A DNA stretch of 28,122 nt, from contig JWZX01002379.1 of the NCBI GenBank assembly GCA_001275005.1, positions 1-28,122 on the forward strand, given 5' to 3'. The translations under genes were made by a program, and so were the position numbers. The notes beneath the pieces are model-generated. The model saw only the letters and a list, made by a program, of their open reading frames with translations, ran no database searches and was not told the DNA's origin. This DNA comes from Chrysochromulina tobinii (lineage: Eukaryota; Haptophyta; Prymnesiales; Chrysochromulinaceae). Numbering within the stretch: the first letter of the stretch is position 1; every line of letters begins with the position of its first letter. Shown here one piece after another: positions 1-9,585 of the stretch.

Positions 1-198
1 CACACTGATGAACCCCGGACCGTATTGGCCGTTATACTTGTGGGGGTTCCACTTAGGGGGGGGTCAACGAACCGCCCCCTGCCAAGGGGGAGTTCTAGCC
101 GCCCGAAGGTTACCCGCCTCGTTAGGTACGGTTCGGTGAGACAAAACAAACTTTTCTAGCGTAAAGTACCCCGCGTCGGCGACTGCCACACGACTCCT
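1..198. other. Window edge, 3' flank of the PHD-AP2 gene
   Basis: This stretch lies just past the stop codon of the minus-strand PHD-AP2 gene. It holds runs of G and C but no convincing coding region, tRNA or clear poly(A) motif. It is probably 3' untranslated or spacer DNA. Confidence 0.5.
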
Positions 199-1587
199 CT
201 ACCGCGGCACTGGGAAGTTGAGCATAGCCTTATCTCCGAGCAGTTGCCTCGCCTTGGCGTCGTACGCGTACGCAGCCTCAAGCTCATCGTCGAAATCTCC
301 GATGACGAGATCGGATCCGTTTTGCTTGATGCGTGCCTTCCACTTGCCATAGCGGCGGCTCACCCCGCGATAGCGAGAGGTTCGAATCGGCCCGCCTGCG
401 TCCTCCCCACCTGCGCCTGCGCCCGGGGCGGCGACAGCCTTTGAGCCTTCGGTCGGCGCCACCGGAGACGCGCACAGGCCTTGAGATTGCGCGGAGCTCG
501 GTCGGTATTGGAATCCGCTCGGGAACAACGGCGCACCAGGCGACGCCGACGGCGGGCTGGTGACTGCGCCGGCGGCGCCACTAGTCGCGAGGAAAACCGG
601 CGCGAAGGAGCTGTGTTCGCTTCCCGCGAAGCCGCTCAGGCCTGGCTCCGTGCCGTCGTCACGGGCGGTCGACGCGCCCCGAGGACTCGCAATCTCATTC
701 GCAATCTCGTCTTCCCGGGGCGCCGCCGCCGGCTTATCATACCGCACACCGGCGCCGCCCTCGGCAAAGTGGTTGGCGAACCACTCGGGTGCGACGCGCT
801 CGTGCAGCGGGATCATCGCCTCCTGGGTAGCTATGATCTCCTCCTGCTCCGCAGCGACGCTCGCCGCCACTGTGGCATCGTCGCCGAGCATCCACGGCAG
901 CGTGTACGGCATGGAGCTCATCAGTGCCTGGCCGGCCTCGCGCAACGATTCCCACTGCTGCTCGTGCTGCGGGTCGGACATGAAGGCGTGCAGCCGCTCG
1001 GCGACCTCCTGCACGGAAGCCTCCGGCGCGCCGACGGCCGGATGCGAGAGCTCGCGAGTCATGCAAAAGGCGAGCTGTGCAAGCCGCCGGCAGCGAGGGC
1101 ACCACCAATCCTCGTCCATGGCGCCAGGGCTTCGGAGGCGCGCACTGTCGGCGGCTGGCAGGCAGCGAAGGTGGTACACGCGCGGGCATACGTCACAGCA
1201 GGTTAGCTTGCCTCTGTTGCCGCACACGAAACACTCATCTTCCTCATATTCCTGTTGCGAAGTGTCGACCGGCCGTGACGGCGCAACCGCGACGAATAGC
1301 GGCACGTTGCTCAGCCGCGGCGAATTGCGAGGGATCCATTGCTCTTTACCGTCGAGCCGGATGAGCAGCTGCGTCGAAGTCTGCGGCACGAGCACGCGGC
1401 CAAACACACACTTCACGCTTTCAGCCGGCACAGGGTCAGCGGAAGGGGCGCAGCAGGGCGCAGCAGGGCGCGCAGGCTCAATGGCAGACAGATGACGGCG
1501 TGTGAGCTTGGGACACACCTCCATTTGAAGCACTCCGTCACGGCCGTCTACAGTTATGCTCGAGCCGACCGACAGAGGCGCTGCCAT
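199..1587 (-). CDS. PHD finger + AP2 domain protein (likely nuclear chromatin/DNA-binding factor)
   Basis: From the ATG at 1587 this encodes 462 residues. A C4HC3 PHD zinc finger occupies about residues 119-166: Cys119, Cys122, Cys131, Cys134, His139, Cys142, and a final Cys pair in the motif DWWCPRC. PHD fingers usually read histone H3 tails. The last 59 residues (404-462) form one AP2/ERF DNA-binding domain, with the signature SRYRGVSRRYGKWKARI, a WKARI strand and an AAYAYD helix. A disordered Ala/Ser/Gly/Pro linker joins the two. The likely role is a sequence-specific regulator that also binds chromatin. Reading is open for 23 more codons upstream of the ATG, and that stretch looks protein-like, so the true start may be a GTG-equivalent position reached from an unseen upstream exon. 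The gene is divergent from its neighbour at 2511. Confidence 0.88.
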   Translation of the reverse strand: MAAPLSVGSSITVDGRDGVLQMEVCPKLTRRHLSAIEPARPAAPCCAPSADPVPAESVKCVFGRVLVPQTSTQLLIRLDGKEQWIPRNSPRLSNVPLFVAVAPSRPVDTSQQEYEEDECFVCGNRGKLTCCDVCPRVYHLRCLPAADSARLRSPGAMDEDWWCPRCRRLAQLAFCMTRELSHPAVGAPEASVQEVAERLHAFMSDPQHEQQWESLREAGQALMSSMPYTLPWMLGDDATVAASVAAEQEEIIATQEAMIPLHERVAPEWFANHFAEGGAGVRYDKPAAAPREDEIANEIASPRGASTARDDGTEPGLSGFAGSEHSSFAPVFLATSGAAGAVTSPPSASPGAPLFPSGFQYRPSSAQSQGLCASPVAPTEGSKAVAAPGAGAGGEDAGGPIRTSRYRGVSRRYGKWKARIKQNGSDLVIGDFDDELEAAYAYDAKARQLLGDKAMLNFPVPR

Positions 1588-2510
1588 GGCAATAAGAACC
1601 GCCACTAATGGGTCCGTGTCGATGTTGTGCTCGCGCGTGGCTTCGAAGAGGGGCACGATTGAGAGGGCCGAAAGTTCACGTTTTCACGTTCACGTTAATT
1701 TGCCATCTCGGCAAGACGCACAGGCAAGAAAGTCGAGGACGGGGACACACACGGAACACCGGAAGGGGGGTGGGGGAGGGGGTTAGATCCCCGGACTGCG
1801 GGCCCTTGCACTCGGAATACGTGCATGTGGAACTCACTCACGCTGTTCAGTTCAGTTCAGTTACTGCATAAACAACAGACAACCTAACGGAAGCCTATCG
1901 AATGTGCTCTCGAGGCTAGCAGTGGGGGTGAGAGTCGACGGAGATGGTGGGGACACAACGGAAGGAGCACGAACGGGAAGGAGACCAGGAGGAGACACGC
2001 CACAGGGTGCTAGCCTGCGTGCCCTCAGAGTACAGCTAGAGATCGAAGAGAATAGATAGAGAGAGGGGGGAATTGGGGAGAGAAGCGGAGGACATAGACG
2101 CCTCGCCCGAGGAGCTCGAGGCCGGTCGGCGCCGCGCCACGCTCGCCGAGATGACCAGCGCGAGCAAGAGGGCCCTTCCCAGTAGTCGTTGCCGACACGG
2201 AAACCGGAACCCTTTCACTCGCGCCAGTCGGCTCAGCTCCCGCTCGCGTCATCCGCCGCCAGTCGTCGGTCAAACCTAGCCATCGCCTGCCGCTGACCCC
2301 TGTTCTTCTGCCTGCTGCGCTCCATGGCTGAACTGAACTGAACTGAACTGAACTGAACTGAACTTTTAGCTAAAGCGCCGTCGTGAGAAGTTTGGAGCCC
2401 TGGACCATTTTTCGAAGTGCTCGCTCGACCAGACCGAAGGGGCAGCGAGCCCTTTGACCAGACGGCCGCGAGTGGCACTCGAGCGGCGCCGCGATCGGTC
2501 GCCATCGGAG
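1588..2510. other. Divergent intergenic region between PHD-AP2 and the large low-complexity gene
   Basis: This is about 0.9 kb of non-coding or 5' untranslated sequence. It should hold the promoters of both flanking genes. It contains GTTCACG-type repeats near 1675-1700, a G-rich run near 1767-1783, and two inverted pentanucleotide arrays at 1846-1862 and 2328-2364. An open stretch at about 2085-2276 reads like protein (acidic, then Arg/Ser-rich) and is in the same frame as the gene at 2511. A stop at 2277 separates them. It could be an upstream exon, but no splice pair was convincing. Confidence 0.45.
1846..2364. repeat. Inverted pentanucleotide arrays, (TTCAG)3 and (CTGAA)7, bounding about 465 bp
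   Basis: TTCAG is repeated three times at 1846-1860 and its reverse complement CTGAA about seven times at 2328-2362. The two arrays could pair as a stem about 17 bp long. They may be the ends of a small inserted element or independent microsatellites. The DNA between them shows no transposase. Confidence 0.55.
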
Positions 2511-5500
2511 ATGAAGGTCGGCGGCAGCACTCCACGTGAGCGGGAGCCGCTCTCCAGCGGCCAGGTCACGCCGAGTAGCCCACGCACGTTGAGTTCGCCC
2601 AGCCAAGGACCGCTGAGCTCGCACAACGCCGTGTCCTCTTCCGGCGCAAGGCTTTGGGCTCCGCCGCTGCCTCCACCGATCAACCAGCCGGAGCTGATCA
2701 GCCCACGTTTTATCAGCCCACGGCAGAAAAGCATGCGCAGCCCGCGCAGCCCGCGTTCGCCCCGGCAGGTGTACACGGAGCCCAGTGATCGCGAGCGCAA
2801 ACGGGATAGCCGTCCTTCGACCCTGCGGCGTCAGAACTCACGTGACCAACTCGTTCGCATCGCAGCGCCGAGCACCGCCGACTTCAAGGAAGCGGGAGGG
2901 ATGCGGTCGGCGCCGACGGTGCCAAAGGCACCTTCGCTCGCGGAAGGCACTCCACCTCTCTCGCGCCGCTACGCCGAGCAGCTCGCACAACGGGCGGGCG
3001 CGTGCAGCGAGAAGCGTCGCGAAAAGGCCGCTGGGGTTGCCGCCGCGGTGGAAGGGCGTCCTGCCGGCGGTGCAGACGCGACGCGCAGCCCTCCGCGACT
3101 CCGGGAGTCGGCGTCGCGCGTCCTCGCGGTGGCCAACGCGGCGGCGCAAGCCGCAAAAGAATATCCTTCAGTGGCCTACGCAACGACGGCGGCCGCCATC
3201 TCACGGCAGCAGGGGATCGTGCGGCAGCAGGTGCACACTCGCGTGCATACCGTGGTGCCCCCCAAGGACGAGGCGTCTGCGAACGGTGGCGGCCTGAAGA
3301 GCTTCGCAGCGCTCCGTGCGGCGGCTGACGCGCACGCGTCGGCGCTGGCCGAGAAGGCGGCGACGAGCGCGGCGGCCAAGTGGGAGCGCGTGCTCAATGA
3401 GGTGTCGCCCTCGATGAACGAGCATGACCGGCGCGTCGAGGAGGAGCGGATGCGCCGCGCGCGCCAACGCGCCGACTTTCTGCTGCAGCGCGCCGAGGAG
3501 GAGCAAGTTCGTGCCGAGATCCCTGATGACCACTGATGACCTCTGATGACCACTGATGACCACTGATGACCCTGATGACCCCTGATGACCCCTGATGACA
3601 TCTGATGACATCCCTCATCAGATTCGTGCCGAGATCTACGCGCTCAACCGGCTGATGCGCCGGCGAGAGCAGCTGCGCTTCGAGCAGTACGTCAAGGTGA
3701 AGAAACTGAGCAAGGAGCGCGCGCATGCAATGCGCCTGTTGGCCAAGGAAAGGTCGAGGACACCCTCGCCCAGCTGCCGGCTGCCCTCGCAATTCGTATT
3801 CGATGAGAGCATCTGCAAGAGCCGTCTCGCCCAGTTGCTCGGCGCTGTCACGGGCGCCGACGAGATCGAGGAGCACGAGCGCGAGGAGGCGGTCGCGGAG
3901 GCGGTGGAGCACCTCATTGCCAATATCGAGATACGGAGTCTGCTTGAGGAGGAGGTGCTCGCGCGCGTCGACGCGGCCATCGACGCCGTGGCGGGCGCCG
4001 GCGCGGCCACTGAAAGTGAGGTTGGTTCGGCTTTCAGTGGCCGCTCTTCGCCAACAATGGCTGTGGGGCCGCGCCGGCACGCGTGGCAATCAACTTCCGG
4101 TGCGAGTGCCGGTGGGGCGCCCCACGTGAGTGGATACCAGCCTGCAGCCGTGCAGGCTGCAACGCTTGCGTCGTCGGCGGGCCAACGGTGGACTGGCTGG
4201 CACGAGCTTGGCACGGATGCGCCGGCTCTGGCCGCGTCGACGATGCCACCGGCTCTGGCCGCGTCGACGATGCCAGCAGCCTCCGCGGATGCCGTGGTGG
4301 CGCTCCGGCTGCCCTCGTTTGGCCGCGCCGGCACCGCGCCCGACATGGCGTCTCCTCTCGCGAGCGCGGCGATCGGCGCCATGTCGGCGCGGGTGCGCCT
4401 CGAGATCGAGTCGACGCTCGCGAGATCGAGTCGTGATCGCCTCGAGATCGAGTCGACGCTGCACCAGTCGCGCAACCTCTTTCGTGCGGCCACAGGCGGA
4501 GCAACGCCGCAGCTCCACGGCAGCAGCGCCCTTCCCCATGGCTTTTTCGAGCGCGCGGCCGTGTACGGCGCCATGACTGGCGCGCTCACGAGCCGCTCGA
4601 ACTTGGACAGGCAGTACGTAGAGTCCAGCGTATTGCGGCACGAGCGGCGGCCCCCCACGAATGCGAACGCGCCGGACCTGTCGACCCTGAGCTCGTCAGC
4701 CATGTCCTCGTCACGATCGGCGGTCGTTCCTATGGGCGCATCGCCCTCGCTCTGCGCGAACGCGTTCGGTCCGTCGAGAAGGTTCCATCGCGAGGACGAG
4801 CCGCCATCGCAGGTACTGCCTCCCACGACGGCGCTCCCGCTGTCAGCCTCGCCGGCCCTGGCCCAGTCAGGCTCACAGCCGACACCATCGGTGCATGGGC
4901 CCACGCGCGCGCCGCTCAACATCCACGAGCTCATGCACTCGAAGCTTGCGAAGATGAGCTTAGAGGGCCCATTGCTCCCCACGAGTGGCAGCGAGCGTCT
5001 CGCGAAGATGAGCTCGCTCCTGGCAACCGCGGCGTCGGCTGAGGAGGCTGAGGAGTCTGCACCCGGCGTCTCGAGCTCGCCTGAGATTGGAAAGCGGGCC
5101 GCCGCCGCCGCCGCCGCCGCCGCCACCGCCTCCACCGCCGCCGCCGCCGCCGCCACCGCCGCCACAGCCGCCACCGCTGCCACCGCCGCCGCCGTCGCAT
5201 CCGCCGCCATTGCCGCCGCCACCGCAGCAGCAGCAGCGGCCAAGCCTGCTGGTGCGGTAGGGGCCGTAGCATCCTCAGCAGCGGCCTCGGCGCCCTCCAC
5301 ATTGACGCCATACGCTGAGGGCTGTGGGCAGATCTCGCCAACCTCCGCTGTGGAGCCGCCACCGGCGATGGTGGCGCCTCTTCCCTCTCGCCCTCCTGGA
5401 CTGGTCGCACTCGAAAAGTACCTCGGTGCGCCACTGCCGCATGTGCCCAGCACGGCGCCCATGTCGAACGTGCCGGCCGCGCTGTGCCCGATGCCCCCGC

Positions 5501-7449
5501 CGCCCTTGCCGTCAGCGGCGACCGTTGCTGCGAGCGCTGCTGCGCGAGCCTCGAGCGTGCTGGGGCTGGCGGAGGCCGCGGGCGCTGCGCAGGCCTCGAT
5601 CTCGATCAACACGTCGGTAACAGCGTCCATGTCTCGCAACTCGAGCTTCTCCTCAGAGGCGTCGACCAATAAGGAGAGCTTCTCCTCGGAGGCGTCGATC
5701 GCGCAGCTCGATCGGCAGCTGGACAATCTGGACAATCTCCAGCTTGCCCGCGCAGCGGAAGGGTGGAAGGTGCCCACCACAGCGCCCAATCAGCTGCCCA
5801 CACAGGTCGCGAAGGAAATGGCCTCCCCCGCCATCACCAGGCGTGAAGGCGAGTGTGTCGCGGCCGGCTCTCCCCTCGCCTCTTCCGAGCTGCTCGCCTG
5901 GGCGAGGGGCGTACCCGCGCCGGAGAAGGTACGAGGCAGCCGAGGTAAGCTCAAGGGGCACGCGACCGATCGAGAGGTCTCGGGCGGCAAGAAGGTCAAG
6001 GGGCACGCGCGAGGCGAGAGCGACGACCGGCACGCCACCCCCCCTGAGCCGGAGCTTCCCCGCCTCCCCCGAGTGCGGGACCGTCTACCCGATGCGGAGC
6101 CTGAGAGGCATACCGAGAGGCAGGCGGCTGCGCGCGCCCACGGCGCCCACCACGGCGCCCACCACGGCGCCCACCACTGCGCGAAGCAGGCGATGCCGGC
6201 GCAGCACGCGGTTGCCGCACAGCAGCACGCTCCAGCCGCCGCGGGTGCCGCGTGGGAGCTGCCCGCAGTCTCTTTCCGCGCTGCGCCGAGCGCCCTCTCG
6301 ATCGAAGCAGTCGCGATGCAGGCGGCCACGGAGGCGGCCATGCTCGCATCCAAAGCAGGAGCGGATCCGGAGGCGGCGCGGCTGGCGGCCGAGGAGGCGG
6401 CTGCACAGGCCATCGGGCAGGCAGCGGTACGGGCGGTGGTCGCCAGAATGACAGGCGGCGTTCAACTGCCTAAGGCACCGCGCCACGCAGCAGCGGCGAT
6501 GACGACCACAGCTGCTGCCGCCGCCGCCGCCATCCCCCCGGCGGCAACGTTTCTCGCGCCCCCCACACTGGCTAGCTGTGAACGTTCACAGGCGGCTAGC
6601 CACGTCGACGATGCCGAGGCGCACGGCGCCCATCACGGCGCCCAGCCGCTGCCACTCGCTGCAGCCCATCACGGCGCCCATCCGCATCTGCACGCACCAG
6701 CCGCACACACCGCAACCACTGCGACCACCGCCGCCCACGCCGCGGCGGACTCGCTGCAGCCCACAAGAGAGTCGCCGCCACGTGGCACGCCCGTCACGGC
6801 GCCTATGCCCACGACGGCGCATATGCCACGTGGTACGCCCACGACGGCGCCCATGCCGCCACGTGGCACGACGGCGGTGGCCGCGACCGCGAGCGCCACG
6901 GCGCCCGCCTCTGGGGCCGCGAGCGGGGTCAGCAGCACGGCCAGCAGCACGGCCGCGGTGGCCGCTGCGGCCAGCTGTGAACGTTCACAGGCTCCTCCAA
7001 CCGCACGGTCGCCACGGCTAGCTACGGTGGCCGCTGCCGAAGAGGACACCATGGGTCCACTTGTGAGCTTCGGCCACGGCGCAAGCAGCCAATTAGACAG
7101 CCTGGCGAACACCGCCCGCACGGTTTCTGAGTCGATCGAGGGTACAGTGGACAGCGGCAGCCTCGCGAACACGGCCCGCACGCAGACGGTGGACAGCGGC
7201 AGCCTCGCGAACACCGCCCGCACGCATTTCTCCGACGACGTCGGCGGCGTCGTAGGCTTCGTAGGCACGGGGGCTCGCAAGCCCTCGGACACTCGCAAGC
7301 CGCGCCGCACCTCGTCGGCATCGCGCCGAAAGGTCCTCGACGAGGACGACAACGCGGACAACCTCCCGCCGGCGACCGTTTCGAAGAAGAAGGTCAAAAA
7401 AGTCAAAGACAGTGTAGCCTCGTCGTCGCGTGGCCACCATCACAGGTAG
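2511..7449 (+). CDS. Very large low-complexity, Ala/Ser/Pro-rich protein (function unknown), two exons
   Basis: Exons are 2511-3506 and 3622-7449, giving about 1607 residues. I do not recognise a domain. The N-terminal 80 residues are Ser-Pro rich (repeated SPR-type motifs, for example SPRSPRSPRQ), as in disordered phosphorylated proteins. A charged, probably coiled-coil region lies across the splice junction (DRRVEEERMRRARQRADF, then EEEQ joined to IRAEIYALNRLMRRREQL). The rest is disordered: a poly-Ala block near 5098-5244, HGAH repeats near 6139, TAPMP/PRGT repeats near 6780-6870, and tandem SLANTART repeats near 7147-7226. The last 30 residues are Lys/Arg-rich and end in HHHR. A structural or scaffold role is possible but unsupported. 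The start is the first in-frame ATG after the spacer. A true upstream exon cannot be excluded. Confidence 0.72.
3507..3621 (+). other. 115-bp phase-0 GT-AG intron with duplicated ends and a 10-bp tandem array
   Basis: Splicing turns codons GAG GAG CAA | ATT CGT GCC into EEQ-IRAEIYALN and restores one continuous frame; read through, the exon stops at 3534-3536. The 14 bp at 3508-3521 recur exactly at 3623-3636, so the intron starts with a copy of the next exon's start. Between lie nine copies of a roughly 10-bp unit containing TGATGAC (3521-3610), followed by TCCCTCATCAG at the 3' end. Confidence 0.88.
5098..5244 (+). repeat. GCC/ACC trinucleotide tract coding a poly-Ala/Thr block
   Basis: A nearly unbroken run of GCC with some ACC, GCA and GCT encodes about 48 residues that are almost all Ala with scattered Thr. 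It lies in frame inside the large low-complexity protein. Replication slippage is the likely origin. Confidence 0.85.
6139..6177 (+). repeat. Tandem CACGGCGCCCAC repeat coding HGAH units
   Basis: Three head-to-tail copies of a 12-bp unit encode HGAHHGAHHGAH. Related single HGAH or HGAQ units recur at about 6630-6690, so this peptide unit has spread within the gene. Confidence 0.8.
6576..6591. repeat. 16-bp perfect palindrome CTGTGAACGTTCACAG, copy 1
   Basis: This self-complementary word lies in the coding frame and is read as the peptide SCERSQA. The same 20-bp context is repeated at copy 2 (6975-6990). Confidence 0.85.
6975..6990. repeat. 16-bp perfect palindrome CTGTGAACGTTCACAG, copy 2
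   Basis: It is identical to copy 1 and again encodes SCERSQA. Flanks beyond about 20 bp differ, so this is not simply part of a long duplication. Confidence 0.85.
7147..7226 (+). repeat. 42-bp-period tandem repeat coding VDSGSLANTART
   Basis: Two 38-bp copies (7147-7184 and 7189-7226) differ at a single base. A third, diverged SLANTART unit lies just upstream near 7099-7122. The repeat is in frame in the C-terminal part of the large protein. Confidence 0.85.
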
Positions 7450-7834
7450 CGCCCGGGGCTGGCGATGACTGTGTGCACTTGCGTTGAGACTTTTGCCTTC
7501 TTTTCGCCCACACGCCCAGAGCGGTCGTGGGGCGCTGGACAGAGTTCTAGATTCATGATAGTTTTCATGGGTTCAAAGTGACAGTGCAGTGACCACGTAC
7601 GACCGAACGCGAAACAAAACAGGTACGCAGCCGAGCGGTTAAGGTAACGGCACCGCGTTTTCATGCGACGAACGGCATGACTCGGCAGGCCCGAGCCGCC
7701 GAGGGCCACGTATCTCAGGACATCGCGAACATATGTAGGCATTCCGGCAATGTAGGCATTCCGACGTTGAGAGGGAGTGTTCGCGCGCTCCCTCTGAACG
7801 CTCCGTGCAATCGAGAGACCGCTGTGGTGGGCGC
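7450..7834. other. Convergent 3' spacer between the large gene and the UCH gene
   Basis: Both flanking genes end here, so it should hold two 3' untranslated regions. A 14-bp direct repeat, ATGTAGGCATTCCG, occurs at 7733-7746 and 7750-7763. No RNA gene was found; the Ser-tRNA-like D-arm word near 7630 lacks the rest of a tRNA. Confidence 0.5.
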
Positions 7835-8663
7835 TCACTGGTCCGGTGCGGCAGGACCGAGCGCGAGCGCCACGAAGTGGCTGTCTGGAAAGCTGCGAGC
7901 AACGCATGGGCGCCATCCGCGCGCAACGTGAGTCGGGTGCCCTCAGGCGGCGGGGCGTGAGCTCGTAGCCGGCTAGGCGGCGCGCTCAGATGCGTTCGAG
8001 CCGCGGCGCTTACGGTGCGATGTACTCTTCTTTGACGTGCTCGACGGCTGCGCGAATAAAGCCGCCAGGGCCTCGCTGGACGGCCCCGCACTCGATCGGG
8101 CCATCGTTGTTGCCGTCGAGCTCATAAAGGATGCCGTCGACGGCCACGAGCGAGATAAAGTGGAAGTCCAAGTCGGCATTGGGTTTCGGCGCGTCAGTTT
8201 GCCCATGCGCCGCCACGGCGTCGTGTAGCTCGCCCATCGCCCTGCCGAAGAGCTTGCCGCGCTCGAACGCACTCGCGCCCTTGGCGTCGTTTGCAAAGCC
8301 CGCGAGCTTGCTGCTGCTGCTGCTGCTCACCTGATCCATGCAGTTTGTCAATGTATGCATGAGCGCGACCGCGCCACACGCGTTGCCGATCGTCTGCGAC
8401 ATGAACCACACGCCGTCCGTGGGCCGCCCTCGCACGCGGCCGCGTTTGCGCTTGTGCGCCTCTAGCTGGCTGAACGGGTAAAGGAAGATGAGACCCAAGC
8501 ACGGCTCCGGCACCAACTTGAGCGAATCCTCATCCAAACCGACCACATCCGAGAAGGCCCACGATTTGTCAACGCCGAGCTTGTGTGCGTACTCGGTCAT
8601 GACCTCGGGGTTGGACTCGAGGCCAACCCAATGCTGGCTGTCCTTGAGGGAGAGATGCTGCAT
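7835..8663 (-). CDS. Ubiquitin C-terminal hydrolase (UCH, peptidase C12; UCHL1/UCHL3 type), two exons
   Basis: Exons are 8663-8014 and 7892-7835, giving 235 residues, against about 230 for UCHL3. This cysteine protease cleaves small adducts from the ubiquitin C terminus. The whole catalytic set is visible: Gln90, nucleophile Cys96 in QTIGNACGAVALMH, His168 in FHFISLVAVDG, and Asp183 in LYELDG. The N terminus (HWVGLESNPEV) aligns with the family start. Without splicing the protein would stop after YIAP. Joining at GTAAGC adds FPDSHFVALALGP, which supplies the family's last beta strand (compare RFNAIALSA), so the second exon is well supported. A six-Ser run encoded by AGC-type triplets sits in the loop after Cys96. 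Confidence 0.94.
7893..8013 (-). other. 121-bp phase-2 intron of the UCH gene
   Basis: On the minus strand it runs from GTAAGC (8013) to CTCGCAG (7893). It shows no duplication between its start and the next exon, unlike the repeat-bounded introns elsewhere in the window. Confidence 0.88.
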
Positions 8664-8768
8664 CGCGGCCAGTACGCCGCTTCTCCTCGCGCGTGCCGTA
8701 GCACGGCGCTCGTTTGACGAGTTGCTTGACGCGTCTTGGGTGTCGAATTATCATATTATAAACATTGG

Positions 8769-8784
8769 CTGTGAACGTTCACGC
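8769..8784. repeat. Palindrome GTGAACGTTCAC, copy 3 (upstream of UCH)
   Basis: GCTGTGAACGTTCAC at this site matches 15 bp of the two coding copies at 6576 and 6975; the outer palindrome arm is lost here. It sits about 110 bp upstream of the UCH start codon, so a regulatory site is possible, but the coding copies argue for a spreading sequence. Confidence 0.7.
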
Positions 8785-8836
8785 GGACAGCGCGGCGCTC
8801 CGGGCTTCAGCGACTCATCGACTAAAAGTTCCCGGG

Positions 8837-8854
8837 AAAAGACACCGGGGGGAG
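8837..8854. repeat. 18-bp dispersed word, copy 1
   Basis: AAAAGACACCGGGGGGAG occurs here and again at 14616-14633, each time in a spacer upstream of a plus-strand gene. It could be a shared promoter or UTR element, or a remnant of a repeat. Confidence 0.7.
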
Positions 8855-9585
8855 TCGCAATCGCTGCAGCGACTCATAGTTCCCGGTACGGTACACACCG
8901 CATTTAGCGATAGAGGCCCTCGTGCTTGGGGGTCCGGAGCGTGTGCGCGTTGTGTTGAGCAGCAGCAGCAGCACCGATTGGGTGTGACCCGGCTCCATGT
9001 TCCCCAGGTGAGCCGGGACCGACCAGACCCGCTCGACCCTAGCTCGACCAATTGAGCTCGACCCCACTCGGTATGGCCTTACATGGTCCTCCCAAGGGTC
9101 CTCCCCTGTCCCCTCGGACCTTCCTTGCACACCACCGCGCGGCTATCTCGGCAGCCGTCGTTCTCGCAACAACCATTCTTATCGCCATAGCCCATACAGC
9201 CCACACCGCCCGCCATGCGAGCCGTCAAGCTCTTAAAAGCTCACCGTAGGGCGTAGGCATGTCCCGAGGCATGTCGCGCCTTCAAAACCGACCCCGCTTG
9301 ATGAGCTCGTGACGCCGAGACGCGGATAAGACGCGGACAGACGGGCCATGGGCGCGAGACGGGCGTGCGGCGTGGGCTAAATGCATTGGCTTAGTAAATG
9401 CGTAAGTGGCCGAGCAACGCGGCGAAGCCGACCGGATGCGTCAGATTCCTTGACGATTGCGAGAAATAGCCCATCGCACAGGGTGTACTATTGATGCAAA
9501 GGAAAACTTACAAGTTTGCCCCAGGAAACTTACAAGTTTTGCCCTGGCTCATGGCACCCCTCCAGCACATCTCGGTCCTCGACGA

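Larger units (their letters stand above)
8664..9585. other. Divergent intergenic region between UCH and the ankyrin-GT25 gene
   Basis: This spacer of about 0.9 kb should hold both promoters. It contains a third copy of the GTGAACGTTCAC palindrome (8771-8782) and an 18-bp word shared with another spacer (8837-8854). Two CGACTCAT...AGTTCCCGG units lie near 8812-8840 and 8869-8885. A short CAG run is near 8959. Two small inverted units of the type AAACTT-AC-AAGTTT are at about 9503-9516 and 9526-9539. Reading in the ankyrin gene's frame is open from 9457, but the first ATG is at 9586. Confidence 0.5.

Noticed and set aside
3521-3610. TGATGAC repeats as C/D-box snoRNA signals
   Set aside because: C-like and D-like words recur every 10 bp without guide-length spacing, so this is a minisatellite rather than a snoRNA.
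3636-5789. Long minus-strand open frame (about 717 codons) opposite the large plus-strand gene
   Set aside because: It is a by-product of GC-rich, GCC-repeat coding on the plus strand. The plus strand has the spliced frame, charged helices and better residue composition.
7628-7690. tRNA-Ser/Leu-like D-arm word (GCCGAGCGGTTAAGG)
   Set aside because: No anticodon stem, variable arm, T-loop (GGTTCRA) or acceptor pairing could be fitted around it.
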